A stretch of DNA of 47,153 nt from Pararhodobacter sp. CCB-MM2 (GTDB taxonomy: Bacteria > Pseudomonadota > Alphaproteobacteria > Rhodobacterales > Rhodobacteraceae), in assembly GCF_001691415.1 (NCBI RefSeq), contig NZ_LRRR01000034.1:1-47153 (forward strand). The letters are read 5' to 3'. The translations under genes were made by a program, and so were the position numbers. Under the pieces are notes generated by a model that was not told the origin of the DNA, searched no databases, and saw nothing but the letters and a program-made list of their open reading frames with translations. Positions 15,678 through 23,797 of the stretch are shown here, in pieces; the stretch's first letter is position 1, and the number at the start of each line of letters is the position of its first letter.

Positions 15678-17536
15678 ACGGTATTGGTGATCCAGCGGCA
15701 CTGATAGGGGGCGAGCGGGATCACGCCATCGGTCTCGATCGCCTCGCCGGTCAAGAGGTCGTGCCAATGCTCGTCATCAATGAGGTTGAGCGCATAGCTG
15801 TCCAGCTCGATTGTCTCGTCCGAGACATTGTGCAGCGCGAAGATCGACTGCTGGCGATCCAGCGACTGCCGCCAGACACCCAGCACCCGGTCGTCCATCT
15901 GCAACGTCAGCTGCGTCGCATTGGGATGGAAGCCTGACTGCTTGGCACGGATCTTCAACCGCCGCGTCATCTCGGACAGCACGCGGGCCTGATCGCTGTC
16001 GGGATCGTCCAGCTTCTCCTGCAGCGCCGGGTAATGCCAGCGGTGCCGGTTGATCGCCCGGTTCATCCCCCGGCGCGCGGCGGCCTCGTGGTCATTCGGC
16101 GTAGCCAGCAGCGAATGGATGTAGAAGGCCGGGATGCCCTCCAGCGACATGACGACGGTCTGCGAGCACAGGAAGCGCTCGATCTTCTTCGCCTCCTCGC
16201 CCGCGAAGGTGCGCGACATGGCATCGAAATAGCCGCAGTTGATCTCGTAGACCGATTGGCCGCCCCCCGGCAGCGCCCGCATCGACACAAGCCCCCCAGA
16301 GGTCTGCACGGTATTGATGATATGCCCCACCTCGTCGGGCGGCAGGATCCCCTCGACCGGGCGCATGCCGATGCCGTCGTGGCTGGCCGAGAAGTTGAAA
16401 TAGGCGCAGCCCAGAGGCGCGGGCGGCATCGAGCGCAGCCAGCGCCGGAGGTAGCGCGTATTGCCGGACAGAAGCGCATGGAGCACCAGCGGCGGCAGCG
16501 GGAAGTTGTAGACCATGTGGGCCTCGTCCCGCCGGCCGAAATAGGACAGGTTTTCGGCCTTGGGGACGTTGGTCTCGGTGAGCAGGATCACCTTCTCCTG
16601 CGCGAAATCCGCCAGCACCCGCATCAGCTTCACGATGGCATGGGTCTGCGGCAGATGGATCGAGGGCGAGCCGATCTTCTTCCAGACAAAGGCCACGGCG
16701 TCGAGGCGGATGATCCGCACGCCTTGGTCGATATGGAAGCGCAGGATGCGCAGGATCTCCAGCAGCACCTCAGGATTGTGGAAATCGAGGTCCACCTGAT
16801 CATGGCTGAAGGTGCACCAGACATGGCGCGGGCCCATCGAGGTGTCGACCTCACGCAGCAGGGGCGTCGTGCGCGGGCGAACCACATCGGACAGATCGTC
16901 CGTGGGCAGCGCTTCCTTGAAGAACTTGTCATAGGGCGCGCGCCCCTGCCGGTAGTCATTGAACCAGGTGCCCTGGCTCGAGACATGGTTGAGCACCATG
17001 TCCGACATCAGCATGACTTCCTTGCCGATCCGCTGGATATCCGGCCAATCGCCCAAGGCCGCATCGACCTTGTAGTAATCGGTGACCGCGAAGCCGTCGT
17101 CCGAGGTATAGGGGAAGAACGGCAGGATATGCACGCCATTGACCGCCCCCTTCAGCCGGGCCTCGACGAAATCCAGAAGCAGGTCCAAGGGCTTGTGGCT
17201 GCCATCTAGGATCGAGTTGCCATAGGTAATGACCAGCGCATCCCGCTCGGACCACAGGTTGTTCGACGGCTTTCGCGGACGTTGCCGGCGGGCGCCGCCC
17301 TCGGGCCAGAAGGCGGCGATGACCTCGCGGGTGAGGGCCCCCGCGTCGTGTTCAGGGTAGATCTGCGCGATCAGGTTGAACACGCGCGCGCGCAGGCTTG
17401 TGGCGGCTTTCTCGGGAATGGGTCTGCTCCGGCTGCTGTTGCCCTGAGTGTACCCCGCGCGCCAAGGCGGTAAAGCCCGCCCGCCCGGCGCCGCGCCCGG
17501 CTTCCCGACGTGGCGCGGAAATGAGCGCCTCAGCAT
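15674..17536 (-). CDS. GH13_18 sugar phosphorylase, probable glucosylglycerate phosphorylase
   Basis: This glycoside hydrolase family 13 protein is of the sucrose-phosphorylase-like subfamily. It shows nucleophile Asp in GVRIIRLDAVAFVWK, acid/base Glu in VILLTETNVP, a transition-state Asp in SASHDGIGMRP, and YEINCGYFDAM. It follows E. coli YcjM (glucosylglycerate phosphorylase) block by block, as I recall that sequence. Such enzymes split the glycoside with phosphate to give glucose-1-phosphate. The neighbours make glucosylglycerate, which supports that substrate. The start is uncertain. Homology begins near residue 55 of this model, yet there is no in-frame ATG, GTG or TTG between 17536 and that point. 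An ATT at 17417-17419 with GGAG 7 nt upstream is an alternative. The extra 39 residues look like translated repeat DNA. Confidence 0.86.
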   Translation of the reverse strand: MLRRSFPRHVGKPGAAPGGRALPPWRAGYTQGNSSRSRPIPEKAATSLRARVFNLIAQIYPEHDAGALTREVIAAFWPEGGARRQRPRKPSNNLWSERDALVITYGNSILDGSHKPLDLLLDFVEARLKGAVNGVHILPFFPYTSDDGFAVTDYYKVDAALGDWPDIQRIGKEVMLMSDMVLNHVSSQGTWFNDYRQGRAPYDKFFKEALPTDDLSDVVRPRTTPLLREVDTSMGPRHVWCTFSHDQVDLDFHNPEVLLEILRILRFHIDQGVRIIRLDAVAFVWKKIGSPSIHLPQTHAIVKLMRVLADFAQEKVILLTETNVPKAENLSYFGRRDEAHMVYNFPLPPLVLHALLSGNTRYLRRWLRSMPPAPLGCAYFNFSASHDGIGMRPVEGILPPDEVGHIINTVQTSGGLVSMRALPGGGQSVYEINCGYFDAMSRTFAGEEAKKIERFLCSQTVVMSLEGIPAFYIHSLLATPNDHEAAARRGMNRAINRHRWHYPALQEKLDDPDSDQARVLSEMTRRLKIRAKQSGFHPNATQLTLQMDDRVLGVWRQSLDRQQSIFALHNVSDETIELDSYALNLIDDEHWHDLLTGEAIETDGVIPLAPYQCRWITNTV

Positions 17537-17612
17537 GCGTATTTGTGCAGAGTGAAAACACATGCCTTCGCGCCGAGCCCATTCCTCGCATGAGTACTTG
17601 AAACAAGGTGAG
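17537..17612 (+). repeat. Two head-to-tail copies of the GTATTT...AAAGTGAA tail motif
   Basis: GCGTATTTGTGCAGAGTGAA (from 17537) and GAGTACTTGAAACAAGGTGA (from 17592) align with each other and with GAGTATTTGGGGCAAAGTGA at 44518. The first lies immediately upstream of the candidate ATG for the phosphorylase gene. They appear to be hairpin-less relatives of the gene-border repeats. Confidence 0.5.
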
Positions 17613-17667
17613 GCACAGGCGCGAACGCTCAGGACGAATGGTGCGTACCTGTGTCAAACCTTGCCCA

Positions 17668-17816
17668 TCTTCGTTCCGAAAATATCCCGGGGGGGAGGCG
17701 AAGCCGAGGGGGCAGAGCCCCCTGCGCCGAGCGAAGCGAGGCCCCCCTATACATCTCTGGTCGCCCGAGACCTGCGTGCCGGAGGCATGCCGGGTGAGGG
17801 CGAAACCCCTCCCCTT
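17668..17816. repeat. Interspersed gene-border repeat, copy 2
   Basis: It has the same three blocks as at 28-180: CTTCGTTCCGAAAATATCCC, a hairpin (AGGGGGC 17707-17713, loop AGA, GCCCCCT 17717-17723) and the body from 17759 (GGTCGCCCGAGACCTGCGTG, ending GGGCGAAACCCCTCCCC). The body end touches the stop codon of the minus-strand UbiH-type gene, so on that strand the hairpin is a candidate 3' processing or termination structure. An extra direct repeat-like insertion (about 17724-17750) separates hairpin and body. Confidence 0.8.
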
Positions 17817-19007
17817 TCAGCGCATCCCGATCCCGAGTTGCATCAGCCCCTTGCGCACCGGCGCCAGCGAATAGAGCGCGTGCAGGGTCGCGGCGCGGGC
17901 GTCGCGCAGGGGTTGGGAGGCCATCATCGAGGCACGGTTCAGCGCATCCACCCCGGCGAGGCGCAGTTTCACCTCGGGCCAGCGGCGGCGCTGGTAGGCC
18001 TCAAGCGGGCCGGGCTCGCCCAGGGTCTCGGGTGTCGAGACGGCTATCAGCGCGGTCAGGTCGCCGAGGCTCATGTTCAGCCCCTGCGCGCCGATGGGCG
18101 GCACGACATGCGCGGCCTCGGCGATCAGCGCCGTGCGCTGGCCGATGAAGCGTTCGGCGTGTTGGGTGATGATCGGCCAGATCGTCAGGTTGCTCGCCTG
18201 TTCCAGCCAGCCGAACAGCCCGCAGGAGCGTTCGTTCATCGCTGCCTCGAACTCCTCGCGCGGCAGGGCGCGGAGGCGTTCGATCTCCGGCCCCGTCTCC
18301 ATCCAGACCACGGCCGAGCAGGGCTTGCCCTGATGATCCGGCAGCGGCACCAGCGTGAAGGGCCCGCCCGAGCGGTGGACCTCCGTCGAGACATTCTGGT
18401 GCGGCTCGGGATGGGTGACGGCGAAGGCCAGCGCCTTCTGGCCATAGCGGGTGACATGGGCCGGGATGCCCAGCGCCTTGCGCACCGGCGAATGGCGGCC
18501 ATCGGCGCCCACGACCAGACGCGCGGCGATCTGGCTGTCGTCGGACAGGGTCACCAGCGCCTCGCGTTCGCGGGTGAACAGCCGCTTTGTCCCAGTGCCG
18601 GGGCGAAAATCGACATTCGGCAGCTCGGCCAACCGTGCCACGAATTCGCGGCGCAAAAGCCAGTTCGGCAGGTTCCAGCCAAAAGGCTGGGCCGAGACAT
18701 CGGCCGCGTTGAAATCATGGGTGATGCGGGCGACGGGCTCGGGCCCGCCGGCATCGACGATGCGCATCACCTGCAACGGCATCGCATGGGGCTCGAGCCG
18801 CGCCCAGAGCCCGGCCTCGGTCAGCACCGGGATCGAGGGCTGCAGAAAGGCCGTGGTGCGCAGGTCGGCGCCGGGCGCGTCGCCCGTGGTCACCGGCGGC
18901 GCGGGATCGACGCAGATCACCGAATAGCCGGCTGAGCCAAAGGCCGCCGCCGCCGCAAGGCCCGCGACCCCACCGCCCGAGACCAGAACATCCACCGATT
19001 GCCGCAT
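17817..19007 (-). CDS. UbiH/UbiF/Coq6-family FAD-dependent ring hydroxylase
   Basis: The 396-residue flavoprotein monooxygenase has an N-terminal dinucleotide motif SGGGVAGLAAAAAFGSAGY (10-28), a middle FAD/NADPH motif VVGADGRHSPVRKALG, and the ubiquinone-family signature IGAQGLNMSLGDLTAL near the C-terminus. These enzymes hydroxylate the aromatic ring of ubiquinone precursors at C1, C5 or C6; which position this one uses is not decidable here. The gene stands alone on the minus strand. A repeat element directly follows its stop codon, and 86 nt separate its start from the next gene upstream. Confidence 0.9.
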   Translation of the reverse strand: MRQSVDVLVSGGGVAGLAAAAAFGSAGYSVICVDPAPPVTTGDAPGADLRTTAFLQPSIPVLTEAGLWARLEPHAMPLQVMRIVDAGGPEPVARITHDFNAADVSAQPFGWNLPNWLLRREFVARLAELPNVDFRPGTGTKRLFTREREALVTLSDDSQIAARLVVGADGRHSPVRKALGIPAHVTRYGQKALAFAVTHPEPHQNVSTEVHRSGGPFTLVPLPDHQGKPCSAVVWMETGPEIERLRALPREEFEAAMNERSCGLFGWLEQASNLTIWPIITQHAERFIGQRTALIAEAAHVVPPIGAQGLNMSLGDLTALIAVSTPETLGEPGPLEAYQRRRWPEVKLRLAGVDALNRASMMASQPLRDARAATLHALYSLAPVRKGLMQLGIGMR

Positions 19008-19093
19008 GGCTCTCTCCTTCGCTTGGGGCAGAGATAGCGCAGTGCGGGGGGAAGTTTAAGGCGTCAGGCGGTCGCGCCCGGATTCAAGGGCCT

Positions 19094-19348
19094 TTATCCG
19101 CGCGAGATCATCACCAGGATGAACAGCATCACCGGCGAGAAGAACACCGCCGGCAGGAACAGCGCGGGCAGGCCCCAGGTGACAATCGAGATCCCCCAGA
19201 TCGAGACCAGCGCAACGATCAGGTAAAGCGGGAAATCCGCGTCGCCCTCGGTCCATTCGCGGGCGATGCCGCCGATGATCGGCAGCGAGTAGACGAAGGG
19301 TTTGCGGGTCCGACGCGAGGCGGTGAAGGCGATATCGGCAGCGGCCAT
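19094..19348 (-). CDS. Small membrane protein, unknown
   Basis: This 84-residue protein has a basic N-terminus (FTASRRTRKPFVY) followed by two predicted membrane segments in the second half (FPLYLIVALVSIWGISIVTW and FLPAVFFSPVMLFILVMI). The ATG at 19348 is preceded by GGAG. I do not recognise a named family. It is separated from the DUF4175 gene by 211 nt rich in short palindromes, so it probably has its own promoter. The coding call rests on the ribosome site, ordered topology and normal codon use. Confidence 0.65.
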   Translation of the reverse strand: MAAADIAFTASRRTRKPFVYSLPIIGGIAREWTEGDADFPLYLIVALVSIWGISIVTWGLPALFLPAVFFSPVMLFILVMISRG

Positions 19349-19486
19349 GGGAAACTCCGGTCTTGGGACAACGCGCGGCAGGCGCGCAGCCGGCAGCGAA
19401 AGAGGCGCGCCGGCTATTGGTTTTCGCAGGGTATTTCTTTTTCCGTGATATGCCTTTTCGCAGGCCGCGCGCCCATCCGGCACCTT

Positions 19487-19528
19487 GCCGCAGTGCGGCA
19501 TTGCGCCACCTGCGCCCGTTTGGCGCAG
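19487..19528. promoter_or_regulatory. Palindrome cluster downstream of DUF4175 gene
   Basis: GCCGCA-G-TGCGGC (19487-19499) is a 13-nt palindrome followed by ATTG. It is followed by TGCGCCA (19502-19508) with TGGCGCA (19521-19527), and by CTGCGCC (19510-19516) with GGCGCAG (19522-19528), which are alternative stems. The position, 32 nt after the DUF4175 stop and 139 nt before the small membrane protein start, allows either a 3'-end structure or an operator. A near-identical palindrome lies upstream of phaA at 26347-26357. Confidence 0.4.
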
Positions 19529-19559
19529 TGGGTTCTGTGACGGAAACGCCGTCGAGGGA

Positions 19560-22052
19560 TCAGTACGGATCGATCAGACGGCCGAGATAATCGCGTTCGT
19601 CTTCCGGCCGTTCGCGTTCGGCCTGACGGCGACGGATCTCGTCGAGCAACTCGCGGGCGCGGGCGCGCGGGTCTTCTCCCGGCAGACCCGGCCCGACGCC
19701 GCCCTGCTCGGTCGAGCCCAGCTCACGCCCCAGCGGATCACGGCCCGTGCCCTGCCCTTCGGCCTGCTGGTCGCTTTCGCCGTCGGTCGCCGCACGTTCC
19801 CGCTGATCGGCGTCCAGCGCGTCGCGGAAGTTGCGCATGCCTTCGCGCAGGGCTTCCAGCGCCTCGGCCTGACGCTCCAGCGCGCCCCGCATGTCGCCCT
19901 CCTCCAGCGCACGGGCGGCGTCGTTCATCGCCCGGTCGGCCTCTTCGAGCGATTGCAGACCCTGTTCGCCCTCGTTCGTGCCCTCGCCCGGCAATTCGCC
20001 CAGCTGCTGCGCCCGGAGCTGTTCGCGCAGCTGGCGCTGGCGCTCGGCCAGCTCGCGCATGGCCTCCTGCTGGTCCTTGCCCGGCTCGCCCTGCTGGCTT
20101 TGGTCGCCCGGCTGGCCATCGGGACCGAACTGGTCCTGCAGCTCCTCGAACGTCTCGTCGGCGAGGCCCTGCTGTTCGCCCAGCGTGTCGCCAAGCCCCT
20201 CCATTGCCTGCCCACCGGGCATCGATTCGCCACCCTCGCCCCGCTGCATCTGCAGATTGTCGAGCAGGGCGTTGAGCTGAGCCATCATCTCGGCCGCGTC
20301 GTCCATCCGGCCCTCTTCCATGGCCTGCTGGATCGCGTCCATCATCTCCTGGATCTGGCTCTGGGTGACCGATTGGCTTTCCTGCTCGCCCCCACGGTCG
20401 CGCTGGTCGCCTTGATCGGTCTCCTCCTCCGGCATCTGCTCGGCGAGCATCTCCATGTAGTCGCGGGTGGCTTCGCGCAGCTCGTCCATCAGCTCCTGGA
20501 TCTCGGCCGCGTCGGCACCGCGCTCCATGGCTTCAGCCAGCCGGTCGCGGGCGCGTTGCAGACGCTCACGGGCATTGGCCAGCTCGCCTTCCTCGATCAG
20601 CAGGGCGAGGTCCCAAAGATCCTGCGCCAACTCATTGCGGGCGGCGCCATCAAAGGTGCCGGCGTCGAGGCGGGTCTCGATGAAAGACACTGCGCCGCGG
20701 ATCATCGCCGGGGCGCCGCGGAACAGGAAGGCCTCCTGCCCCTCATGCAGCATGGCGCGCATCAGCATCGCCGAACGGCGGGCGTTGTCCCGGTTCCACA
20801 GCAGGTCACGGCGCAATTCGATCAGCGCACGGGCCGAGGGTTCGAAGAAGCGACGGCCCGGCAGCACGATCTCGCGCGCAGGGCTGGTGCCGGTCTGACC
20901 CGCGGCATCGGTGGCGGTCAGGGCAATCTCGACGGGCATGTTGGCCCAGGGGTGCAGCGACAGATCCTCGCGCAGCGTTTCGCTCACCGTTTCGCGCGCG
21001 GCGGTCATCGGCATCGGCAGCGACAGGTGCAGAGGCTCGCGCGGCTCCGGCACGACCGAGAGACCATAGCGGCGATCGATGGCGTCGAGGTCCAGCGTCA
21101 CCACCGCCTCGCCGGTCTGCACGCCGTAATCGTCGGTGGCGGTGAAGGGCTGCTCGGCAACGCCGCCGCGCCCGCGTCCCATCGGGCCGGTCGGTTCGAT
21201 CACCGGCGCCGCATCGGGCTGCACGGCGATCTGCCAGCTGCGCCCCGAGGGGCCATCGATCGTCAGCCGCCCGGAATGGCGCGCGTCGAATTCCAACGCC
21301 TGCCCGCTGTCATCGGCGGTAACGCCCGCGTCGAGCGATTGCTCCAGCGTCAGCGCGCCGGGTTGGCCGTAGAAGCGCAGCACGATGCGGCTGCCTTGCG
21401 GCACTTCGAAGGTCTCGCGCTCGATCTCGTTCAGATAGAGGCCCGGACGGCCCGTGTAGGCGGGCGGGATGATCCAGCCTTCCCAGCTGGGACCGATCGC
21501 GGCCCCGGCCGCGCCCGGCATGCCGGCCAGCGGACCTTGCTGCCCCGGCACGGCGAACAACACTGCCATCAGCCCCGCCGTCAGTGCCACGAGGCGCACG
21601 CCATAGGGATCGCGCCGGGTGATCTGGGGGTCGGCGGGCTGCGGGCGGGCGGTCGCGGCGAGGCGCTCCATCCGCGCGCGATGCGCCTGCCACAGCGCCT
21701 CGGAGGCGGCATCGCCCGAGCCCAGCGCCTGCCGGTCGGTCAGCGCATTCAAGGGGCGGCCGGCAAGGGTGCGGTCCAGCCGTGCGACGGCCTCGGCCCG
21801 GGTGGGCCAGCGGAAGTGCCACAGCCCCTCGCCCAGCGCCAGAAGGATGGCGAGGCCGAAGGCGCCCGCGACCCAAAGCGCGGAATCACCGGGCAGACGG
21901 GTGTGCAGATCGAAGGCCCAGAGGGCCACGGCCAGAATGGCGAGCGAGACGGCCAGCCACAGGGACTGGATCACCCGCTCCAGCACCATCGCCGCGCGCG
22001 TCCAGCGGAGCGCGCGCGCAGCGGGGGCCAGCGGGTCTTTCTCAGCCGCCAT
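19560..22052 (-). CDS. TIGR02302/DUF4175-family membrane protein
   Basis: This 830-residue protein has two N-terminal membrane segments (about 24-47 and 59-80) and one near 152-170. A large domain follows, with a C-terminal third that is low-complexity and rich in Gln, Glu, Met and Arg (for example QIQEMMDAIQQAMEEGRMDD and repeated LEALREG/ALERQAEAL heptads), likely long coiled coil. This matches the alphaproteobacterial TIGR02302 family, whose function is unknown. It starts 12 nt after lysA, so it is probably the last gene of the argH-lysA series. An antisense open frame across this gene reflects composition only. Confidence 0.9.
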   Translation of the reverse strand: MAAEKDPLAPAARALRWTRAAMVLERVIQSLWLAVSLAILAVALWAFDLHTRLPGDSALWVAGAFGLAILLALGEGLWHFRWPTRAEAVARLDRTLAGRPLNALTDRQALGSGDAASEALWQAHRARMERLAATARPQPADPQITRRDPYGVRLVALTAGLMAVLFAVPGQQGPLAGMPGAAGAAIGPSWEGWIIPPAYTGRPGLYLNEIERETFEVPQGSRIVLRFYGQPGALTLEQSLDAGVTADDSGQALEFDARHSGRLTIDGPSGRSWQIAVQPDAAPVIEPTGPMGRGRGGVAEQPFTATDDYGVQTGEAVVTLDLDAIDRRYGLSVVPEPREPLHLSLPMPMTAARETVSETLREDLSLHPWANMPVEIALTATDAAGQTGTSPAREIVLPGRRFFEPSARALIELRRDLLWNRDNARRSAMLMRAMLHEGQEAFLFRGAPAMIRGAVSFIETRLDAGTFDGAARNELAQDLWDLALLIEEGELANARERLQRARDRLAEAMERGADAAEIQELMDELREATRDYMEMLAEQMPEEETDQGDQRDRGGEQESQSVTQSQIQEMMDAIQQAMEEGRMDDAAEMMAQLNALLDNLQMQRGEGGESMPGGQAMEGLGDTLGEQQGLADETFEELQDQFGPDGQPGDQSQQGEPGKDQQEAMRELAERQRQLREQLRAQQLGELPGEGTNEGEQGLQSLEEADRAMNDAARALEEGDMRGALERQAEALEALREGMRNFRDALDADQRERAATDGESDQQAEGQGTGRDPLGRELGSTEQGGVGPGLPGEDPRARARELLDEIRRRQAERERPEDERDYLGRLIDPY

Positions 22053-22064
22053 TCTGTCGTCTCT

Positions 22065-23330
22065 CTACAGCCACGCGGGGATGCTATCGCGGGCAATCAT
22101 CTCGTCATAGGTCGGGCGGGCGCGGATAACGGCGAAATGATCGCCCTGCACCATGACCTCGGGGATCAGCGGCCGCGAGTTGTATTCCGACGACATCACG
22201 GCGCCATAGGCGCCAGCCGACCGGAACGCGACCAGATCGCCCGGTGCCATCGGCGGCAAGGCGCGCTGCTTGGCGAAGGTATCGCCGCTTTCGCAGATCG
22301 GGCCGACGATGTCGAAAGGCTCGGGCAGGACGCCGGCCTCGGCCTCGATCACCGGGATGATGTCGTGATGCGCGCCATACATGGCCGGGCGGATCAGATC
22401 GTTCATCGCCGCGTCGACGATCAGGAATTCCCGCTCTTCCGCGGACTTGCGGTAGATCACCTGCGTGACCAGCATGCCCGCATTGCCCGAGATCAGGCGG
22501 CCCGGCTCGATCTCGATCTCGCAGCCCAGATCGCCCAGCACGCGCTTGACCATCGCGCCGTAATCCAGCGGCAGCGGCGGCGCCTCGTTCGAACGGGTGT
22601 AGGGAATGCCCAAGCCCCCGCCGAGGTCCAGCCGGTCGATCGTATGGCCATCCGCGCGCAGGGCTTCGACGAGGCCGCGCATCTTGGTATAGGCCGCTTC
22701 GAACGGCGCGAGGTCGGTCAGCTGGCTGCCGATATGCATGTCGACGCCGACGACCTTGATCCCCGGCAGCGCGGCGGCGCGGGCGTAGATCTCGCGCGCA
22801 CGAGAGATCGGCACGCCGAACTTGTCTTCCTTGCGCCCGGTCGAGATCTTCTCATGCGTCTTCGCGTCCACGTCCGGATTCACACGCAGGGTGATCGGCG
22901 CCTCGACACCCATCGACGAGGCGACGGCGGACAGCGCCTCCAGCTCGGGTTCGGATTCGACGTTGAACTGGCGAATGCCGCCTTCCAGCGCCATGCGCAT
23001 CTCTTGCGGGGTCTTGCCCACGCCCGAGAAGACGATCCGTTCGCCCGGGACGCCCGCCGCCTTGGCCCGCAGGTATTCGCCGATGGAAACGACATCCATG
23101 CCCGCGCCGAGGTCGCCCAGCAGCTTCAGCACGGCAACGTTGGAGTTCGACTTTACCGCGAAGCACACCAGCGACGGCATCGGCTCCAACGCTTCCTTGA
23201 ACAGCAGGAAATGGCGCGTCAGGGTCGCGGCCGAGTAGCAATAAAACGGCGTGCCCACAGCGGCGGCAATGTCCGACATCGGCACATCTTCGGCACACAG
23301 ATGCCCGTCACGATAGAGAAAATGGTCCAC
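22065..23330 (-). CDS. lysA: Diaminopimelate decarboxylase
   Basis: This 421-residue PLP enzyme of the fold III (alanine racemase-like) class makes L-lysine from meso-diaminopimelate. The PLP lysine is Lys60 in FAVKSNSNVAVL. Further family motifs are DLGGGLGIPY, EPGRLISGNAG and ICESGDTFAKQ, where the Cys and Glu belong to the active site of the dimer partner. The start is GTG at 23330 (MDHFLYRDGHL), preceded by GGGGG. It sits 36 nt after the DUF2834 gene and 12 nt before the DUF4175 gene on the same strand. Confidence 0.96.
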   Translation of the reverse strand: MDHFLYRDGHLCAEDVPMSDIAAAVGTPFYCYSAATLTRHFLLFKEALEPMPSLVCFAVKSNSNVAVLKLLGDLGAGMDVVSIGEYLRAKAAGVPGERIVFSGVGKTPQEMRMALEGGIRQFNVESEPELEALSAVASSMGVEAPITLRVNPDVDAKTHEKISTGRKEDKFGVPISRAREIYARAAALPGIKVVGVDMHIGSQLTDLAPFEAAYTKMRGLVEALRADGHTIDRLDLGGGLGIPYTRSNEAPPLPLDYGAMVKRVLGDLGCEIEIEPGRLISGNAGMLVTQVIYRKSAEEREFLIVDAAMNDLIRPAMYGAHHDIIPVIEAEAGVLPEPFDIVGPICESGDTFAKQRALPPMAPGDLVAFRSAGAYGAVMSSEYNSRPLIPEVMVQGDHFAVIRARPTYDEMIARDSIPAWL

Positions 23331-23366
23331 AGGGCCCCCGGATGCGCGCGCGGCGCTGTCAGAAAT

Positions 23367-23678
23367 TCAAGAATTCCCCCCGCCATCGCGGAGGTACAGG
23401 TAAAGCGGCAGACCACAGCTGACGCCGATACAGAACGTCGCCGGGATTGCCAGAAGGCCACTCCAGCGGCGGGTCCGGGAGACCTCGACCAGAACCCAGA
23501 GCGTCAGCACCACGGCCGAGATCGTCAGATCCCAGAACAGGCCCGAGGTCGCAGCATTGGCATGCCAGGCCGCAACCATCCCGGTCAGCGTGAAACCGTG
23601 CTCACCGAACCAATCGAGGAACCAGGACATCGGATGCACCGCGCCCCAGATCGCCAGGATCAGCCACAGGAACCTCAC
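23367..23678 (-). CDS. DUF2834 small membrane protein
   Basis: The 103-residue membrane protein has three to four hydrophobic segments and matches the DUF2834 pattern: a W/D-rich first loop (HPMSWFLDWFGEHG), then FWDLTISAVVLTLWVLVEVSR, and LYLYLRDG near the end. Function is unknown. The start is GTG at 23678 inside a GTGA overlap with the preceding lipoprotein gene, so the two are translationally coupled. It lies within the arginine/lysine biosynthesis series without an obvious metabolic role. Confidence 0.8.
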   Translation of the reverse strand: MRFLWLILAIWGAVHPMSWFLDWFGEHGFTLTGMVAAWHANAATSGLFWDLTISAVVLTLWVLVEVSRTRRWSGLLAIPATFCIGVSCGLPLYLYLRDGGGNS

Positions 23679-23797
23679 CCGGCCGGGTTCCAGACGCTGG
23701 AAAGGTCAGGCGAGCCGGGGGCGGAGGGAGGGTCCCCTGCCCCGCAGGCCGTGAGCAGCATTAGGCCCGCAAGCGCGGACCAGAGCGCAAGTTTCAT
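23675..23797 (-). CDS. Small lipoprotein, LptM (YifL)-like
   Basis: The 40-residue lipoprotein has signal MKLALWSALAGLMLLTAC with lipobox LTAC (Cys18), then GAGDPPSAPG, which resembles the CGxxGPxxxP start of LptM/YifL proteins. E. coli LptM assists maturation of the LptD/LptE LPS translocon. The gene overlaps argH by ATGA and the next gene by GTGA. A short lipoprotein next to lysine genes is a recurrent arrangement (yifL-dapF in E. coli). Assignment to LptM is inference from the lipobox context, size and position. Confidence 0.72.
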   Translation of the reverse strand: MKLALWSALAGLMLLTACGAGDPPSAPGSPDLSSVWNPAG

